Shown here piece after piece: positions 1-9,515 of a DNA stretch of 64,000 bases (its first letter is position 1; every line of letters starts with the position of its first letter). Below the pieces are notes generated by a model. That model saw nothing but the letters and a program-made list of their open reading frames with translations, made no database searches and was not told where the DNA came from. The stretch is from positions 930,001 to 994,000 of the forward strand of contig NZ_LR217735.1 of NCBI RefSeq assembly GCF_900698995.1, read 5' to 3'. The stretch is from Erwinia_E haradaeae_C (GTDB taxonomy: Bacteria; Pseudomonadota; Gammaproteobacteria; Enterobacterales; Enterobacteriaceae). Both the position numbers and the translations under genes were made by a program.

Positions 1-1087
1 TGCCATCCTTGAACAAGATCCACAAGCCAAGGTAGCCTGTGAAACATATGTAAAAACAGGCATGGTTATGGTTGGCGGTGAAATATCTACTACCGCCTGG
101 GTAGATATCGAGGAAATTACTCGACAAAGCATTCGAGATATTGGCTATATTCATTCTGATATGGGGTTTGATGCAAACTCCTGTTCTGTGCTAAACGCTA
201 TTGGTAAACAATCACCCGATATTAATCGAGCCATTAATCGATCCAATCCAATTGAACAGGGGGCTGGTGATCAGGGATTAATGTTTGGATATGCAACCAA
301 TGAGACGGATGTCCTGATGCCAGCACCAGTGACTTATGCGCATCGACTAGTGCAGCGACAATCTCAAGTTCGAAAAAATGGCACATTACCCTGGCTTCGT
401 CCAGATGCAAAAAGTCAGCTCACATTTCAGTACGAAGATGGAAAGGTTGTTGGTATTGACACAGTTGTATTCTCCACTCAACATTCAGAAGACATCTCAC
501 AAAGAGATATTCAAGAGGCGGTACTAGAAGAAATCATCAAACCTGTCCTGCCAAAACAATGGCTTCACAACACTATAAAGTACTATATTAACCCCACTGG
601 TCGCTTTGTTATCGGCGGCCCAATGGCTGACTGCGGATTAACTGGTCGTAAAATTATAGTAGACACTTATGGAGGCATGGCTCGTCATGGTGGTGGAGCG
701 TTCTCTGGCAAGGACCCCTCCAAAGTTGATCGATCTGCTGCATATGCAGCAAGATATGTTGCAAAAAACATTATTGCTGCCGGACTTGCCAAAAAATGTG
801 AGATTCAAATTTCTTATGCTATAGGTATCCCTGAACCAACCTCAATTATGATAGAAACATTTGGTACCGAAAAGATAAAAAATCAAACACTGATTCAATT
901 AGTACGAAAAATCTTTGACTTAAGACCATACGGTCTTATTCAAATGTTAAACTTGCTTCGCCCAATTTATCGTGAAACCGCTACTTATGGTCACTTTGGT
1001 CGTGAACAGTTTCCATGGGAAAAAACTGATAAAGCTATTCAGCTACGAGAAGAAGCTGGTCTAAAAAGACTTACTTCAATAGAATAA
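1..1087 (+). CDS. metK: S-adenosylmethionine synthetase, 5' end outside window
   Basis: MetK makes S-adenosylmethionine from methionine and ATP in the cytoplasm. The reading frame is open from base 2 with no start codon, and the first residues (AILEQDPQAKVACETYVKTG) match E. coli MetK from about residue 30. About 29 N-terminal residues therefore lie outside the window. The methionine at 62 is internal and not the start. Family signatures are intact: GAGDQGLMFGYA in the ATP/methionine region, the glycine-rich stretch GGGAFSGKDPSKVDRSAAYA with P-loop function, and the conserved C-terminal FGREQFPWEKTDKA. The stop is TAA at 1085-1087. It is an essential methyl donor enzyme and fits the sulfur and methionine theme of the window. 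Identification is very secure. Confidence 0.97.
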   Translation, partial: AILEQDPQAKVACETYVKTGMVMVGGEISTTAWVDIEEITRQSIRDIGYIHSDMGFDANSCSVLNAIGKQSPDINRAINRSNPIEQGAGDQGLMFGYATNETDVLMPAPVTYAHRLVQRQSQVRKNGTLPWLRPDAKSQLTFQYEDGKVVGIDTVVFSTQHSEDISQRDIQEAVLEEIIKPVLPKQWLHNTIKYYINPTGRFVIGGPMADCGLTGRKIIVDTYGGMARHGGGAFSGKDPSKVDRSAAYAARYVAKNIIAAGLAKKCEIQISYAIGIPEPTSIMIETFGTEKIKNQTLIQLVRKIFDLRPYGLIQMLNLLRPIYRETATYGHFGREQFPWEKTDKAIQLREEAGLKRLTSIE

Positions 1088-1472
1088 ATTGTTAAATTTC
1101 TGATACTTGTTAAAGTTAAAATTTATATACATTTTAGAAATTTTCAAACTTAAAAATATATCCATATCTAAATAGTGAACTCATTATTATATTTACAGTG
1201 TGTCACATAGAATATGTACAGCAGTGAATCTATATCTGAAATGAATAATAAAAATAATGAAGATAAACATTCTATTAAAAACACATTCTATCAAAAATAT
1301 TAGAATGCTTTAGCATCTTACAATTACATAACAATTTCAGGGAATACACATATACCATAACATAAACTATACTGCGCATATATGTACATATAACGCAAAA
1401 TTATTAATATAAAGACCATTATCCATTATACCTACATGGGCGTTTCTTTAAAAAGAACAAACAGGAGAGTAC
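1088..1472. other. Spacer metK-pepA with one weak hairpin
   Basis: AT-rich spacer without a recognisable gene. It holds a 7-bp inverted repeat, CATTCTA (1284-1290) and TAGAATG (1301-1307), with a 10-nt loop, directly followed by a smaller one around ATGCTTTAGCAT. Neither is followed by a convincing T-run, so a metK terminator role is only a guess. pepA has a good ribosome binding site (AGGAG, 1463-1467). Confidence 0.5.
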
Positions 1473-2993
1473 ATGAAATGCACTGTTCGGATTGGTAACT
1501 TAGAAAAATATAAACATACCTGTATTGTTATAGGAATTTTTGCATCTCGACGACTATCCCCAATTGCTGAAAAATTAGATAAAATTAGTGACGGTTACAT
1601 TCGTTCTGTAATAATAAATAGCTCAATGCAAGGAAAAATTGGACAAACTCTGTTATTACATCATGTGCCAAAAATTTTTTCTAAATGTATTTTATTAATT
1701 GGATGTGGTAAGAAACGAGACATCAACCAAGAAAATTATAAAAAAATCATTTACAAAACTATTCAAGAATTAAACAACTCAGGGTTCACAAAGGCCATCT
1801 GTTTTCTTACTGAAACACCAGTTCATATTAAAGGCTGTAACGTATACTGGAGAATACGTCATGCCACAGAAGTGACTCATGATGCAGTATATAGCTTTAA
1901 TCAATTAAAAAATAAAAAAAAATTACCAACGTCCTCATTACATAGTGTCATCTTTAGTCTCTCTAAAAACAGTGAACTCAGTATTGGAACGCATGCTATA
2001 ACACACGGTTTAGCTATCGCAGCTAGCATCAAAATAGCAAAAGATATTAGTAATATGCCACCAAATATCTGCAATGCTTCTTATCTTGCTACACAAGCGC
2101 GTCAGTTATCCGAAGAATGGAGTCAAAAAATTACTACTTATTCAGTTGGAGAGAAAGAGATGACCGAGTTAGGCATGAATGCTTATCTCGCTGTTGGTCA
2201 TGGATCACGTAATGAGTCTATAATGTCAGTGATTAAATATTCCGGCGCTTTAGATCCAAAAACTAATCCTATCATCTTAATTGGAAAAGGGGTAACCTTC
2301 GATACTGGTGGCATTTCACTTAAACCAAGCGAAAATATGGATGAAATGAAATATGATATGTGTGGTGCAGCATCTGTGTATGGCGCTATGCGTGTAGCTG
2401 CTGAGCTTAATTTACCACTTAACATCATTGGCATTATGGCTGGCTGTGAAAACATGCCAGGTAGCTACGCTTATCGACCAGGAGATGTGGTGACTACCTT
2501 GTCCGGACAAACGGTGGAGGTATTAAATACTGATGCTGAAGGTCGATTAGTATTGTGTGATGTATTGACATACATTGAGCGTTTTCAGCCCAACACAGTA
2601 ATCGATATAGCTACATTAACGGGTGCTTGTGTTGTGGCATTAGGGCATCACATGAGCGGATTATTTTCTAACTATAATCCACTAGCGAATGAACTAAGAG
2701 CTGCAGCAGAACAAACTGGAGATCACATTTGGAGACTGCCAATTACAGAACAATATCAACAACAATTAGACTCTAGTGTTGCTGATATAGCTAATATTGG
2801 CAAGAAATATGCTGGAGCTATTACCGCAGCTTGTTTTTTAGCACGTTTTGCTCATAAGTACCATTGGGCACACCTAGATATAGCCGGCACTGCATGGCAC
2901 TCTGGGCGCACAAAAGGAGCTACCGGTCGACCAGTAGCTTTATTATCTCAGTTTTTAATCAATCGCGCCAATCGTGTAATCAGATCTTCCTAG
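1473..2993 (+). CDS. pepA: Leucyl aminopeptidase (aminopeptidase A/I)
   Basis: A cytoplasmic M17-family metallo-aminopeptidase that trims N-terminal residues from peptides; in E. coli PepA also binds DNA as a Xer recombination and carAB accessory factor. At 506 residues it matches the usual length (about 503). The catalytic C-terminal half is well conserved: VGKG-type metal-binding segment IGKGVTFDTGG, MDEMKYDMCGAA, and the family signature NTDAEGRLVL carrying metal ligands and the catalytic arginine. NIGGRPGGAITA of E. coli reads NIGKKYAGAITA here, a local divergence outside the metal ligands. The ATG at 1473 follows AGGAG with good spacing. Its neighbour holC is the same as in E. coli, but lptF upstream and valS downstream are absent here. 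Confidence 0.97.
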   Translation: MKCTVRIGNLEKYKHTCIVIGIFASRRLSPIAEKLDKISDGYIRSVIINSSMQGKIGQTLLLHHVPKIFSKCILLIGCGKKRDINQENYKKIIYKTIQELNNSGFTKAICFLTETPVHIKGCNVYWRIRHATEVTHDAVYSFNQLKNKKKLPTSSLHSVIFSLSKNSELSIGTHAITHGLAIAASIKIAKDISNMPPNICNASYLATQARQLSEEWSQKITTYSVGEKEMTELGMNAYLAVGHGSRNESIMSVIKYSGALDPKTNPIILIGKGVTFDTGGISLKPSENMDEMKYDMCGAASVYGAMRVAAELNLPLNIIGIMAGCENMPGSYAYRPGDVVTTLSGQTVEVLNTDAEGRLVLCDVLTYIERFQPNTVIDIATLTGACVVALGHHMSGLFSNYNPLANELRAAAEQTGDHIWRLPITEQYQQQLDSSVADIANIGKKYAGAITAACFLARFAHKYHWAHLDIAGTAWHSGRTKGATGRPVALLSQFLINRANRVIRSS

Positions 2994-3201
2994 GATTCTT
3001 TTAGAATGAATCTACAATACACACACGAGACATATGTAATCCATACAGTGAATTCTAGAACATTGTGATACTAGACAATTTCTTTTCTTCTAATCTAATT
3101 GTTTTTAGTTTTATAATCTAATTGTTTTAGATTGATTGAAAGATTTTACTCACTATCACCCTTGATAACTACATTATTGGACGTTTGAAGAATATATTCT
3201 G

Positions 3202-3669
3202 ATGAAACATGCAAGCTTCTATCTTTTAGCACCCAATCAACAATTATCTACCATCACCACACAAGAAGAATTAATTTGTAGCTTAGTTTACAAAACATGG
3301 CATTATAAAAATAAACGTGTATTAATCGCCTGCAAAAACAAAAAACAAGCGATTCAGCTAGATGATATGCTCTGGGAAAACTTACCTTATTCTTTTATAC
3401 CTCATAATATAGCAAATGCAGGACCAAAACATGGCGCACCGATAGAACTTACATGGGAAGATTTTTGCTCTAATAAAAAATACGATGTAGTCGTTAATCT
3501 ACTCACAAAATGTTCTAATTATATACTATCTTTTTGTGAAATAATAGATTTTGTACCACTAGAGGAGTCATCTAAAAAATTAGCACGCGAGCGTTACAAA
3601 CAATATCGAAACCAAGGGTTTAAATTAAATACTATAAAACTATCTCAGCCTCAAATTAAATATCATTAG
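3202..3669 (+). CDS. holC: DNA polymerase III chi subunit
   Basis: Chi subunit of the DNA polymerase III clamp-loader complex. It pairs with psi (HolD) and links the clamp loader to single-strand binding protein. The protein has 155 residues against about 147 in E. coli. Shared segments include the N-terminal FYLL, KRVLIAC, LPYSFIPHNIA, the proline-glycine loop GPKHGAP, and the C-terminal DFVPLEESSKKLARERYK followed by GFKLNT. It lies 208 bp after pepA, as in the E. coli pepA-holC-valS order, but valS does not follow. The ribosome binding site is weak (GAAGAAT). Retaining an accessory replisome subunit is of note in a reduced genome. Identification is secure. Confidence 0.93.
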   Translation: MKHASFYLLAPNQQLSTITTQEELICSLVYKTWHYKNKRVLIACKNKKQAIQLDDMLWENLPYSFIPHNIANAGPKHGAPIELTWEDFCSNKKYDVVVNLLTKCSNYILSFCEIIDFVPLEESSKKLARERYKQYRNQGFKLNTIKLSQPQIKYH

Positions 3670-3882
3670 ATAACAAAGACTATATGTCTTTAATAAAGAC
3701 CATGGTAAACCATCAAATATGATCGATTATAAATTATATACTAAGAGTACACTGTGTTTTTATGCGATTATTTTAATACAATCAATCAAAAATTATTCGC
3801 ATGTAACACTAGTCAAATGTTACATACCAATATACTCTATCATTTTAAGTTTTAAACTATGTTTATAGTTATAGAGGAATAA

Positions 3883-4554
3883 ATGCAATACCCAATTAAT
3901 GCAATATTCCAAACTTTACAAGGAGAAGGTGTTTATGTGGGCGTTCCATCAATATTCATACGCCTGCAAGGATGCCCAATTGGCTGTCAGTGGTGTGATA
4001 CTAAATATACGTGGGATAAAATATCTCATAAAGAAATACCATGGCAATCGATCCCCTTGAAAATTTCAAACAACAACTCATGGGGATCAGCTGATACCAC
4101 GGAAATTCTAAATACTATAATCAGACTAGGCTGGACAGCAAAGCATGTTGTAATAACTGGTGGTGAGCCATGTCTTTATGATCTACGACCACTAAGTGCT
4201 GCTTTGCAAGCTACTGGATTAACTTGTCAAATAGAAACTAGCGGAACACATGTTGTGCTATGCTCTGTGGAAACTTGGGTTACAGTCTCTCCAAAAATCA
4301 AAAAAAATAAAAACTATAATCTATTATATCAAGCCTTAAAAAGAGCTGATGAAATTAAACACCCGGTTAGTCGCCAACGTGATATTGATGCATTAATTAA
4401 CTACATTAAAAAAATTACAGATGAGAAAAAACGAATTATTTCGTTACAACCCATTAATCACATAGCCAGCGCTACCCAGCTCTGTATTAAAACTTGCATC
4501 CAGAAAAACTGGCGTCTATCAATGCAGACACATAAATATATAGATATTCCTTAA
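3883..4554 (+). CDS. queE: 7-carboxy-7-deazaguanine synthase
   Basis: Radical-SAM enzyme that contracts 6-carboxy-tetrahydropterin to 7-carboxy-7-deazaguanine in queuosine (tRNA wobble base) synthesis. The 223-residue length equals that of E. coli QueE. The N-terminus MQYPINAIFQTLQGEG and the cluster motif CPIGCQWCDTK (the CX3CX2C-like iron-sulfur ligands of this family) are intact. VITGGEPC binds SAM, and the C-terminus RLSMQTHKY is family-typical. The start follows GAGGA at a suitable distance. The next pathway gene upstream in the reaction order, queD, lies 440 bp away on the opposite strand. The later steps (queC, queF, tgt, queA, queG) are not in this window. Confidence 0.96.
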   Translation: MQYPINAIFQTLQGEGVYVGVPSIFIRLQGCPIGCQWCDTKYTWDKISHKEIPWQSIPLKISNNNSWGSADTTEILNTIIRLGWTAKHVVITGGEPCLYDLRPLSAALQATGLTCQIETSGTHVVLCSVETWVTVSPKIKKNKNYNLLYQALKRADEIKHPVSRQRDIDALINYIKKITDEKKRIISLQPINHIASATQLCIKTCIQKNWRLSMQTHKYIDIP

Positions 4555-4994
4555 TTTGATAATCTAAAAATCAAACCTAACTTTTTTATATTCTATGCAA
4601 TAATTTTGCTTAAAGCTACGCAATAACCTAAAAAATCATCTGTAATGACGTTACATGTGTTATCTTTTTAAATATATTTAAGACTATGCGTTAAGCATAT
4701 AATATCCTACATAATGTTTTTATACTATAGATTGATATCTAATGTTATTTTATAGCATCTAATTAAAATTAAATCATAGGAAAAAGCTAAAAAAACATGA
4801 TTCAAAATCAGTAGCAAATACATTATTATTTTCACTATATTATATCTACTAAAATATCAAGAATAACAAACCTGAATTTTATAATAAAATGCTATAAACA
4901 TAGGCTGGCAATTTTGTGTATGATATTATATAAAAAATAATAACCTTTAAATAGCTCAACTATTTGATCTTTTTCTTTAATATTATATACAATA
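4555..4994. other. Spacer between convergent queE and queD
   Basis: Very AT-rich. It contains only short imperfect inverted repeats, such as TGTAA/TTACA around 4641-4655. I see no gene, tRNA or strong terminator, although both neighbouring genes end here. Confidence 0.5.
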
Positions 4995-5351
4995 TTATAT
5001 ACGATATATACATCCAGAATTACAGGTTTCTTGCACTGTAACTGCACTAAGAGCAGGAAGTATTGGTTTAATTTTTTGACAAATCCAGACAGCTAATACT
5101 TCACTTGTTGGATTTTCAAGGCCTGATATCTGATTTAAATTAGCATGGTCCAGCTGAGTGTAGAGTGGGTGAAATGCAAGCTTGATATCAGAAAAATCCA
5201 TTACCCAACCAGTACGCGGATTAATTTCTGCACTCACTTCTAGGCGAACTACAAAAGAATGCCCATGCAAATTACCGCACTTGTGACCATTTGGGACATA
5301 AGGTAAATAATGTGCAGCTTCAAATTTAAAATCTTTAAATAATGTTATCAT
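4995..5351 (-). CDS. queD: 6-carboxy-5,6,7,8-tetrahydropterin synthase
   Basis: PTPS-family enzyme that converts dihydroneopterin triphosphate to 6-carboxytetrahydropterin, the substrate of QueE. At 118 residues it is close to the 120-121 usual in enterobacteria. It shows the zinc-binding histidines in FEAAHYLP and LHGHSF, the catalytic cysteine in GHKCGN, the segment LDHANLN, GLENPTSEVLA, and the C-terminal ETCNSGCIYR. The start at 5351 is preceded by AGGTGG. It is transcribed away from cysJ. In E. coli queD also lies next to cysJ, so the arrangement is ancestral. Identification is secure. Confidence 0.95.
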   Translation of the reverse strand: MITLFKDFKFEAAHYLPYVPNGHKCGNLHGHSFVVRLEVSAEINPRTGWVMDFSDIKLAFHPLYTQLDHANLNQISGLENPTSEVLAVWICQKIKPILPALSAVTVQETCNSGCIYRI

Positions 5352-5980
5352 TATACCACCTAACTTGATAAAAGTTTATTAATAACTATTAACAGATACA
5401 ATGTTTTCTTAAGTATGCTTTAGAATATTTTACACAAACTATTTGCCTCACATAAGATAGAACGTGCTAACCTCATCATTTATAACTATAACTACTAATG
5501 CATTATCCATAAAATATTTATCTCCACTCTAATTAATATGTTACTAACTATATAATTTTATCATCTATTTAAATTGTTACATAATTAAACTATACATTTA
5601 TCCACATACTTCATAAAGATTCTGACTAATAAGATAAAATCTTGTATCTCGATTCTTTTTTTTATCCTTTAAAAAATAACCTAAAGACATTAATCAGGAC
5701 ACTCCTAATAAAGGAAGATACTGATTTCTCGTAATCAGAAAGATATTTACTTGTAATATAAGTGCATTTATTTCAGAATAGGCATTCTGATAAAGCATAG
5801 TTTTACATAATACTCAAATAACTAATTTTTAAAAAAATCATCGCTTTGTTGATAGAACAATACTTTAAATAATTATTTAACTAATGTTTTATGTAAGTTT
5901 AAATAACCCCTATTTATCAGTTTTACGCATTCACCATTACCTTATCGATATCGATCTCTAACTCTGGGATTTTTGATATA
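5352..5980. promoter_or_regulatory. Divergent queD-cysJ intergenic region with two hairpins
   Basis: This 629-bp divergent region must carry the promoters of queD and of the cysJIH operon. It holds two clear small inverted repeats: CTGATT/AATCAG (5721-5726 and 5733-5738, 6-nt loop) and TCAGAAT/ATTCTGA (5773-5779 and 5784-5790, loop AGGC). They lie 190-260 bp before the cysJ start and could be parts of a leader or operator. A CysB site cannot be recognised by eye. cysJ itself has no good Shine-Dalgarno; a TATAAT-like string overlaps its start. Confidence 0.35.
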
Positions 5981-7786
5981 ATGACTACTAAAGCACCTGT
6001 AAAAAATATACTACCCATCGAAGCAGAAAAGCTATCTCATGTACAATCTGCTACAGATGATTGTACAGTGGCTCAACTAGCCTGGCTATCTGGCTATTTT
6101 TGGGGGAAGATGCACCAAGAAAAAAACAATTACTCTAACACCAAGTTAACACCCACCCAACCTCAATCTGTGACAATCATATCTGCCTCACAGACTGGAA
6201 ATGCCCGTAATCTTGCCGAGAAATTACGTACTGAGTGTTTAATAGCAAAACTAAATGCAAATCACATTCATGCTTGTGATTATAAATTTAAACATATCAG
6301 CCGTGAAAAACTGTTGGTTCTAATCACGTGCACACAAGGAAATGGTGAGCCACCTGAAGAAGCAATTGCATTATATCGATTTTTGATATCTAAAAAAGCG
6401 CCTACAATGCATGCTCTTGCATTTTCGGTATTTGGATTAGGAGATAGCTCCTATGAACTATTTAGTCAAGCAGGTAAAGATTTTGATAAAAGGCTAGCTG
6501 AATTAGGCGGTGAGCGTCTTCTTGATCGCGTGGATGCTGATATAGAATATGCTGAACAAGCTCAGACATGGCGTGCTAAACTTATTCAGATACTAAAAAA
6601 ACGAGTCCTTCTTAGATCTGACCAAAACGATTATGCGATAAAGGATAATACTAATAAAATTAATTGTATAACTTATACTAAAAATAAACCACTCAAAGCG
6701 CGTTTATTAGTTAATCAAAAAATTACCGGACGAGGATCAGAAAAAGATGTACGCCACATTGAAATAGATCTGATGAATTCTAACTTGCGTTATACACCAG
6801 GTGATGCCCTTGGTGTATGGTTTGAAAATAACACCTTATTAATACAAGAATTACTAACACTCTTATCGCTTACAGGAGAAGAGATAGTGTCAGTAAAAGG
6901 AGACAATCTTCCCATCGCAGAGGCGCTAAAAAAACATTTTGAACTTACCGTTAACACGCCCAAAATAGTCGAAAACTATGCTAAGCTTTCAAAAAGTGAA
7001 ATCTTATTGAAACAGATTAATAATAAAAATACATCATTACAAAAGTATGCACAAAATACACCTATTGTTGATATGATTCGCGTTTCTAAAAGTCAGATAA
7101 GCGCAACAGAACTTATTAGCATACTACGCCCATGCACTCCGCGATTATACTCTATATCATCTTCGCAGGAAGAAAATAAAAATGAAGTACATATTACTGT
7201 TAGTGTAATACGCTTTCGTATAGATGGACGTGATAGAGCCGGAGGGGCTTCTAGTTATTTAGCAGACCGTTTAAATATAGGCGATGAAGTACGTATCTTT
7301 ATTGAAAAAAATGATAATTTTCGTTTACCAAAAAACCCACAAACACCAATAATCATGATTGGAGCCGGAACAGGCATTGCACCATTTCGAGCCTTCATGC
7401 AGCAACGTGAATGTGAAGAGTCAACCGGTAAGAACTGGCTATTCTTTGGCAACCCATACTTCACAGAGGATTTTCTTTATCAAGTAGAATGGCAGAGATA
7501 CATAAAAGATGGTCTACTCACTCGAATAGATTTATCTTGGTCACGTGATCAAAGTCAAAAAATTTACGTACAAGACAAAATCCGTGCTAATGGCAAAGAA
7601 GTATGGAGTTGGATTAAAAATGGTTCGCATCTCTATGTATGTGGTTCTGCACATTATATGGCGAAAGATGTAGAAAAAGCATTAATAGACATTATAACAA
7701 AATTTGGTTCCATGGATGCAGTGGAGGCTAGTGACTTATTAAGTAATTTACGTATTCAGCGCCGCTATCAGAGAGATATCTACTAA
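5981..7786 (+). CDS. cysJ: NADPH-sulfite reductase flavoprotein, alpha subunit
   Basis: CysJ carries electrons from NADPH through FAD and FMN to CysI, which reduces sulfite to sulfide. At 601 residues it matches the E. coli length (599). Domain order: flavodoxin domain (about 65-200; SASQTGNARNLAEKL and TCTQGNGEPPEEA bind FMN, FGLGDSSYE), FAD-binding domain (PRLYSISSSQ, and GGASSYLADRL), then the NADPH-binding domain (MIGAGTGIAPFRAFMQQR, YVCGSAHYMAKDVEKAL). It ends with ...RRYQRDIY, as in the family. Its stop codon overlaps the start of cysI by one base (TAATG), which suggests translational coupling. The start has no evident Shine-Dalgarno but is placed by homology. Confidence 0.96.
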   Translation: MTTKAPVKNILPIEAEKLSHVQSATDDCTVAQLAWLSGYFWGKMHQEKNNYSNTKLTPTQPQSVTIISASQTGNARNLAEKLRTECLIAKLNANHIHACDYKFKHISREKLLVLITCTQGNGEPPEEAIALYRFLISKKAPTMHALAFSVFGLGDSSYELFSQAGKDFDKRLAELGGERLLDRVDADIEYAEQAQTWRAKLIQILKKRVLLRSDQNDYAIKDNTNKINCITYTKNKPLKARLLVNQKITGRGSEKDVRHIEIDLMNSNLRYTPGDALGVWFENNTLLIQELLTLLSLTGEEIVSVKGDNLPIAEALKKHFELTVNTPKIVENYAKLSKSEILLKQINNKNTSLQKYAQNTPIVDMIRVSKSQISATELISILRPCTPRLYSISSSQEENKNEVHITVSVIRFRIDGRDRAGGASSYLADRLNIGDEVRIFIEKNDNFRLPKNPQTPIIMIGAGTGIAPFRAFMQQRECEESTGKNWLFFGNPYFTEDFLYQVEWQRYIKDGLLTRIDLSWSRDQSQKIYVQDKIRANGKEVWSWIKNGSHLYVCGSAHYMAKDVEKALIDIITKFGSMDAVEASDLLSNLRIQRRYQRDIY

Positions 7787-9504
7787 TGAGTAATCAAAAA
7801 TATTCTGGACCGCTATTAATTGAAGGTGAGCTGGTTGATGCTGAACGCATGAAGGCACAAAGTTGTTATTTACGTGGAAGTATTGCTGAAGATTTAAATA
7901 ATAATGTCAGTGGTGGTTTTGATGGTGACAATTTTTTTCTAATTCGTTTTCATGGGATGTACCAACAAGATGATCGCGATCTTCGCGCGGAACGAGCAGA
8001 ACAAAAGCTAGATGCAAAACATGCCATGATGTTACGTTGTCGCTTACCAGGTGGTGTTATTACCGCAGAGCAATGGTTAGCTATAGATAAATTTGCTACA
8101 GAAAATACTTTATATGGCAGCATTCGTTTAACTAATCGCCAAACTTTTCAATTTCATGGTATTTTAAAAAAAAACCTAAAATTAGCACATAAAATACTTA
8201 ATAGCATGGGCTTAGATTCACTAGGTACTGCTAATGATGTAAATCGTAATGTGTTATGTAGCTCTAACCCAATGGAATCTATATTCCATCAAGAAGTCTA
8301 TGAGTATGCAAAAAAGATATCTGAGCATCTACTACCACGCACTAAAGCTTATGCTGAGATATGGCTTGACAAAAAAAAATCAACTACTATTACTGACTCA
8401 GAACCCATTTTAGGTAAAACCTACTTACCTCGTAAATTTAAGACCACCTTTGTAATTCCACCGCATAATGAGGTTGATCTGCATGCAAATGATATGAATT
8501 TTATTGCCATTATTGAACAAGGAGTCTTAACTGGTTTTAACTTGTTAGTAGGCGGTGGTCTCTCAATAGATCATAATAATAAGACAACTTATCCGAGAAC
8601 TGCAACTGAATTTGGTTATTTATCTAAACATAACGTTCTTAAAATAGCAGAAGCGGTTATTTCTGTTCAGCGTGACTGGGGAAATCGTACTAATCGCAAA
8701 AATGCTAAAACTAAGTACACCCTGGAGCGTGTTAGTCCTCATGTTTTTAAAACTGAGGTCGAAAATCGTTCCGGTGTAACTTTTGAGCCGATACGTCATT
8801 ATCACTTCGAAAATCGCGGAGATCGTTTTGGGTGGGTACATGGTATAGATGATAAATGGAATCTAACCTTATTTATTGAAAATGGTCGGCTTTTAGATTA
8901 CCCAAATCGCCCTTTAAAAACTGGTGTAGCAAAAATTGCTAACATTCATAAGGGTTTTTTTAGATTAACCGCGAATCAGAATTTAATTGTATCTGGAGTA
9001 ACAAAATCAGAAAAAGAAAAAATTGAAACAATAGCGAGATTATATAGTCTAATGGGAAACACGAGCCATCAGCGTGAAAATTCAATGGCTTGCGTTTCAT
9101 TTCCAACATGCCCTCTAGCCATGGCCGAAGCAGAGCGAATTCTACCAGAATTTGTTACGCATATAGAAACAATTATGACAAAATATGGCGTAGGAGATGA
9201 GTATATTGTTTTTCGCATTAGCGGATGTCCTAATGGATGCGCCCGCGCATTGCTAGCTGAAATTGGATTAATAGGAAGATCACCTGGACGCTACAATATG
9301 TACCTAGGTGGTAATCGTATTGGCACGCGAATTCCTCGTATATATCAAAAAAATATTAGCATCGAGGATACCTTAAAAATCCTTGATAAATTAATTTATC
9401 AATGGTCTAATTTAAGAGAAGCAAACGAAGGATTTGGTGATTTTGCTATTCGAAATAGCCTTATCAAACCAGTAGTAGACCCAGCCAGAGATTTTTGGCA
9501 ATAA
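7786..9504 (+). CDS. cysI: Sulfite reductase hemoprotein, beta subunit
   Basis: Catalytic subunit of sulfite reductase, carrying siroheme and a 4Fe-4S cluster; it makes the six-electron reduction of sulfite to sulfide. It has 572 residues (E. coli 570). All four cluster cysteines are present: C436 and C442 in CVSFPTCPLA, and C481 and C485 in GCPNGC. In E. coli the last motif reads GCPNGCGR, here GCPNGCAR, a mild change beside a ligand. Substrate and siroheme-binding basic residues occur in IRLTNRQTFQFHG and GNRTNRKNAK. It is overlapped by cysJ and followed after 11 bp by cysH, giving the standard cysJIH operon. The siroheme comes from CysG, encoded 1.7 kb downstream. Confidence 0.97.
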   Translation: MSNQKYSGPLLIEGELVDAERMKAQSCYLRGSIAEDLNNNVSGGFDGDNFFLIRFHGMYQQDDRDLRAERAEQKLDAKHAMMLRCRLPGGVITAEQWLAIDKFATENTLYGSIRLTNRQTFQFHGILKKNLKLAHKILNSMGLDSLGTANDVNRNVLCSSNPMESIFHQEVYEYAKKISEHLLPRTKAYAEIWLDKKKSTTITDSEPILGKTYLPRKFKTTFVIPPHNEVDLHANDMNFIAIIEQGVLTGFNLLVGGGLSIDHNNKTTYPRTATEFGYLSKHNVLKIAEAVISVQRDWGNRTNRKNAKTKYTLERVSPHVFKTEVENRSGVTFEPIRHYHFENRGDRFGWVHGIDDKWNLTLFIENGRLLDYPNRPLKTGVAKIANIHKGFFRLTANQNLIVSGVTKSEKEKIETIARLYSLMGNTSHQRENSMACVSFPTCPLAMAEAERILPEFVTHIETIMTKYGVGDEYIVFRISGCPNGCARALLAEIGLIGRSPGRYNMYLGGNRIGTRIPRIYQKNISIEDTLKILDKLIYQWSNLREANEGFGDFAIRNSLIKPVVDPARDFWQ

Positions 9505-9515
9505 CGGAGAAATAG

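Noticed and set aside
5598..5606. Perfect DnaA-box string TTATCCACA, with another (reverse) at 15845-15853 over the ftsB start and a near match at 47443
   Set aside because: They are single and widely spaced, with no cluster or AT-rich unwinding arrangement distinct from the rest. I do not call an origin.
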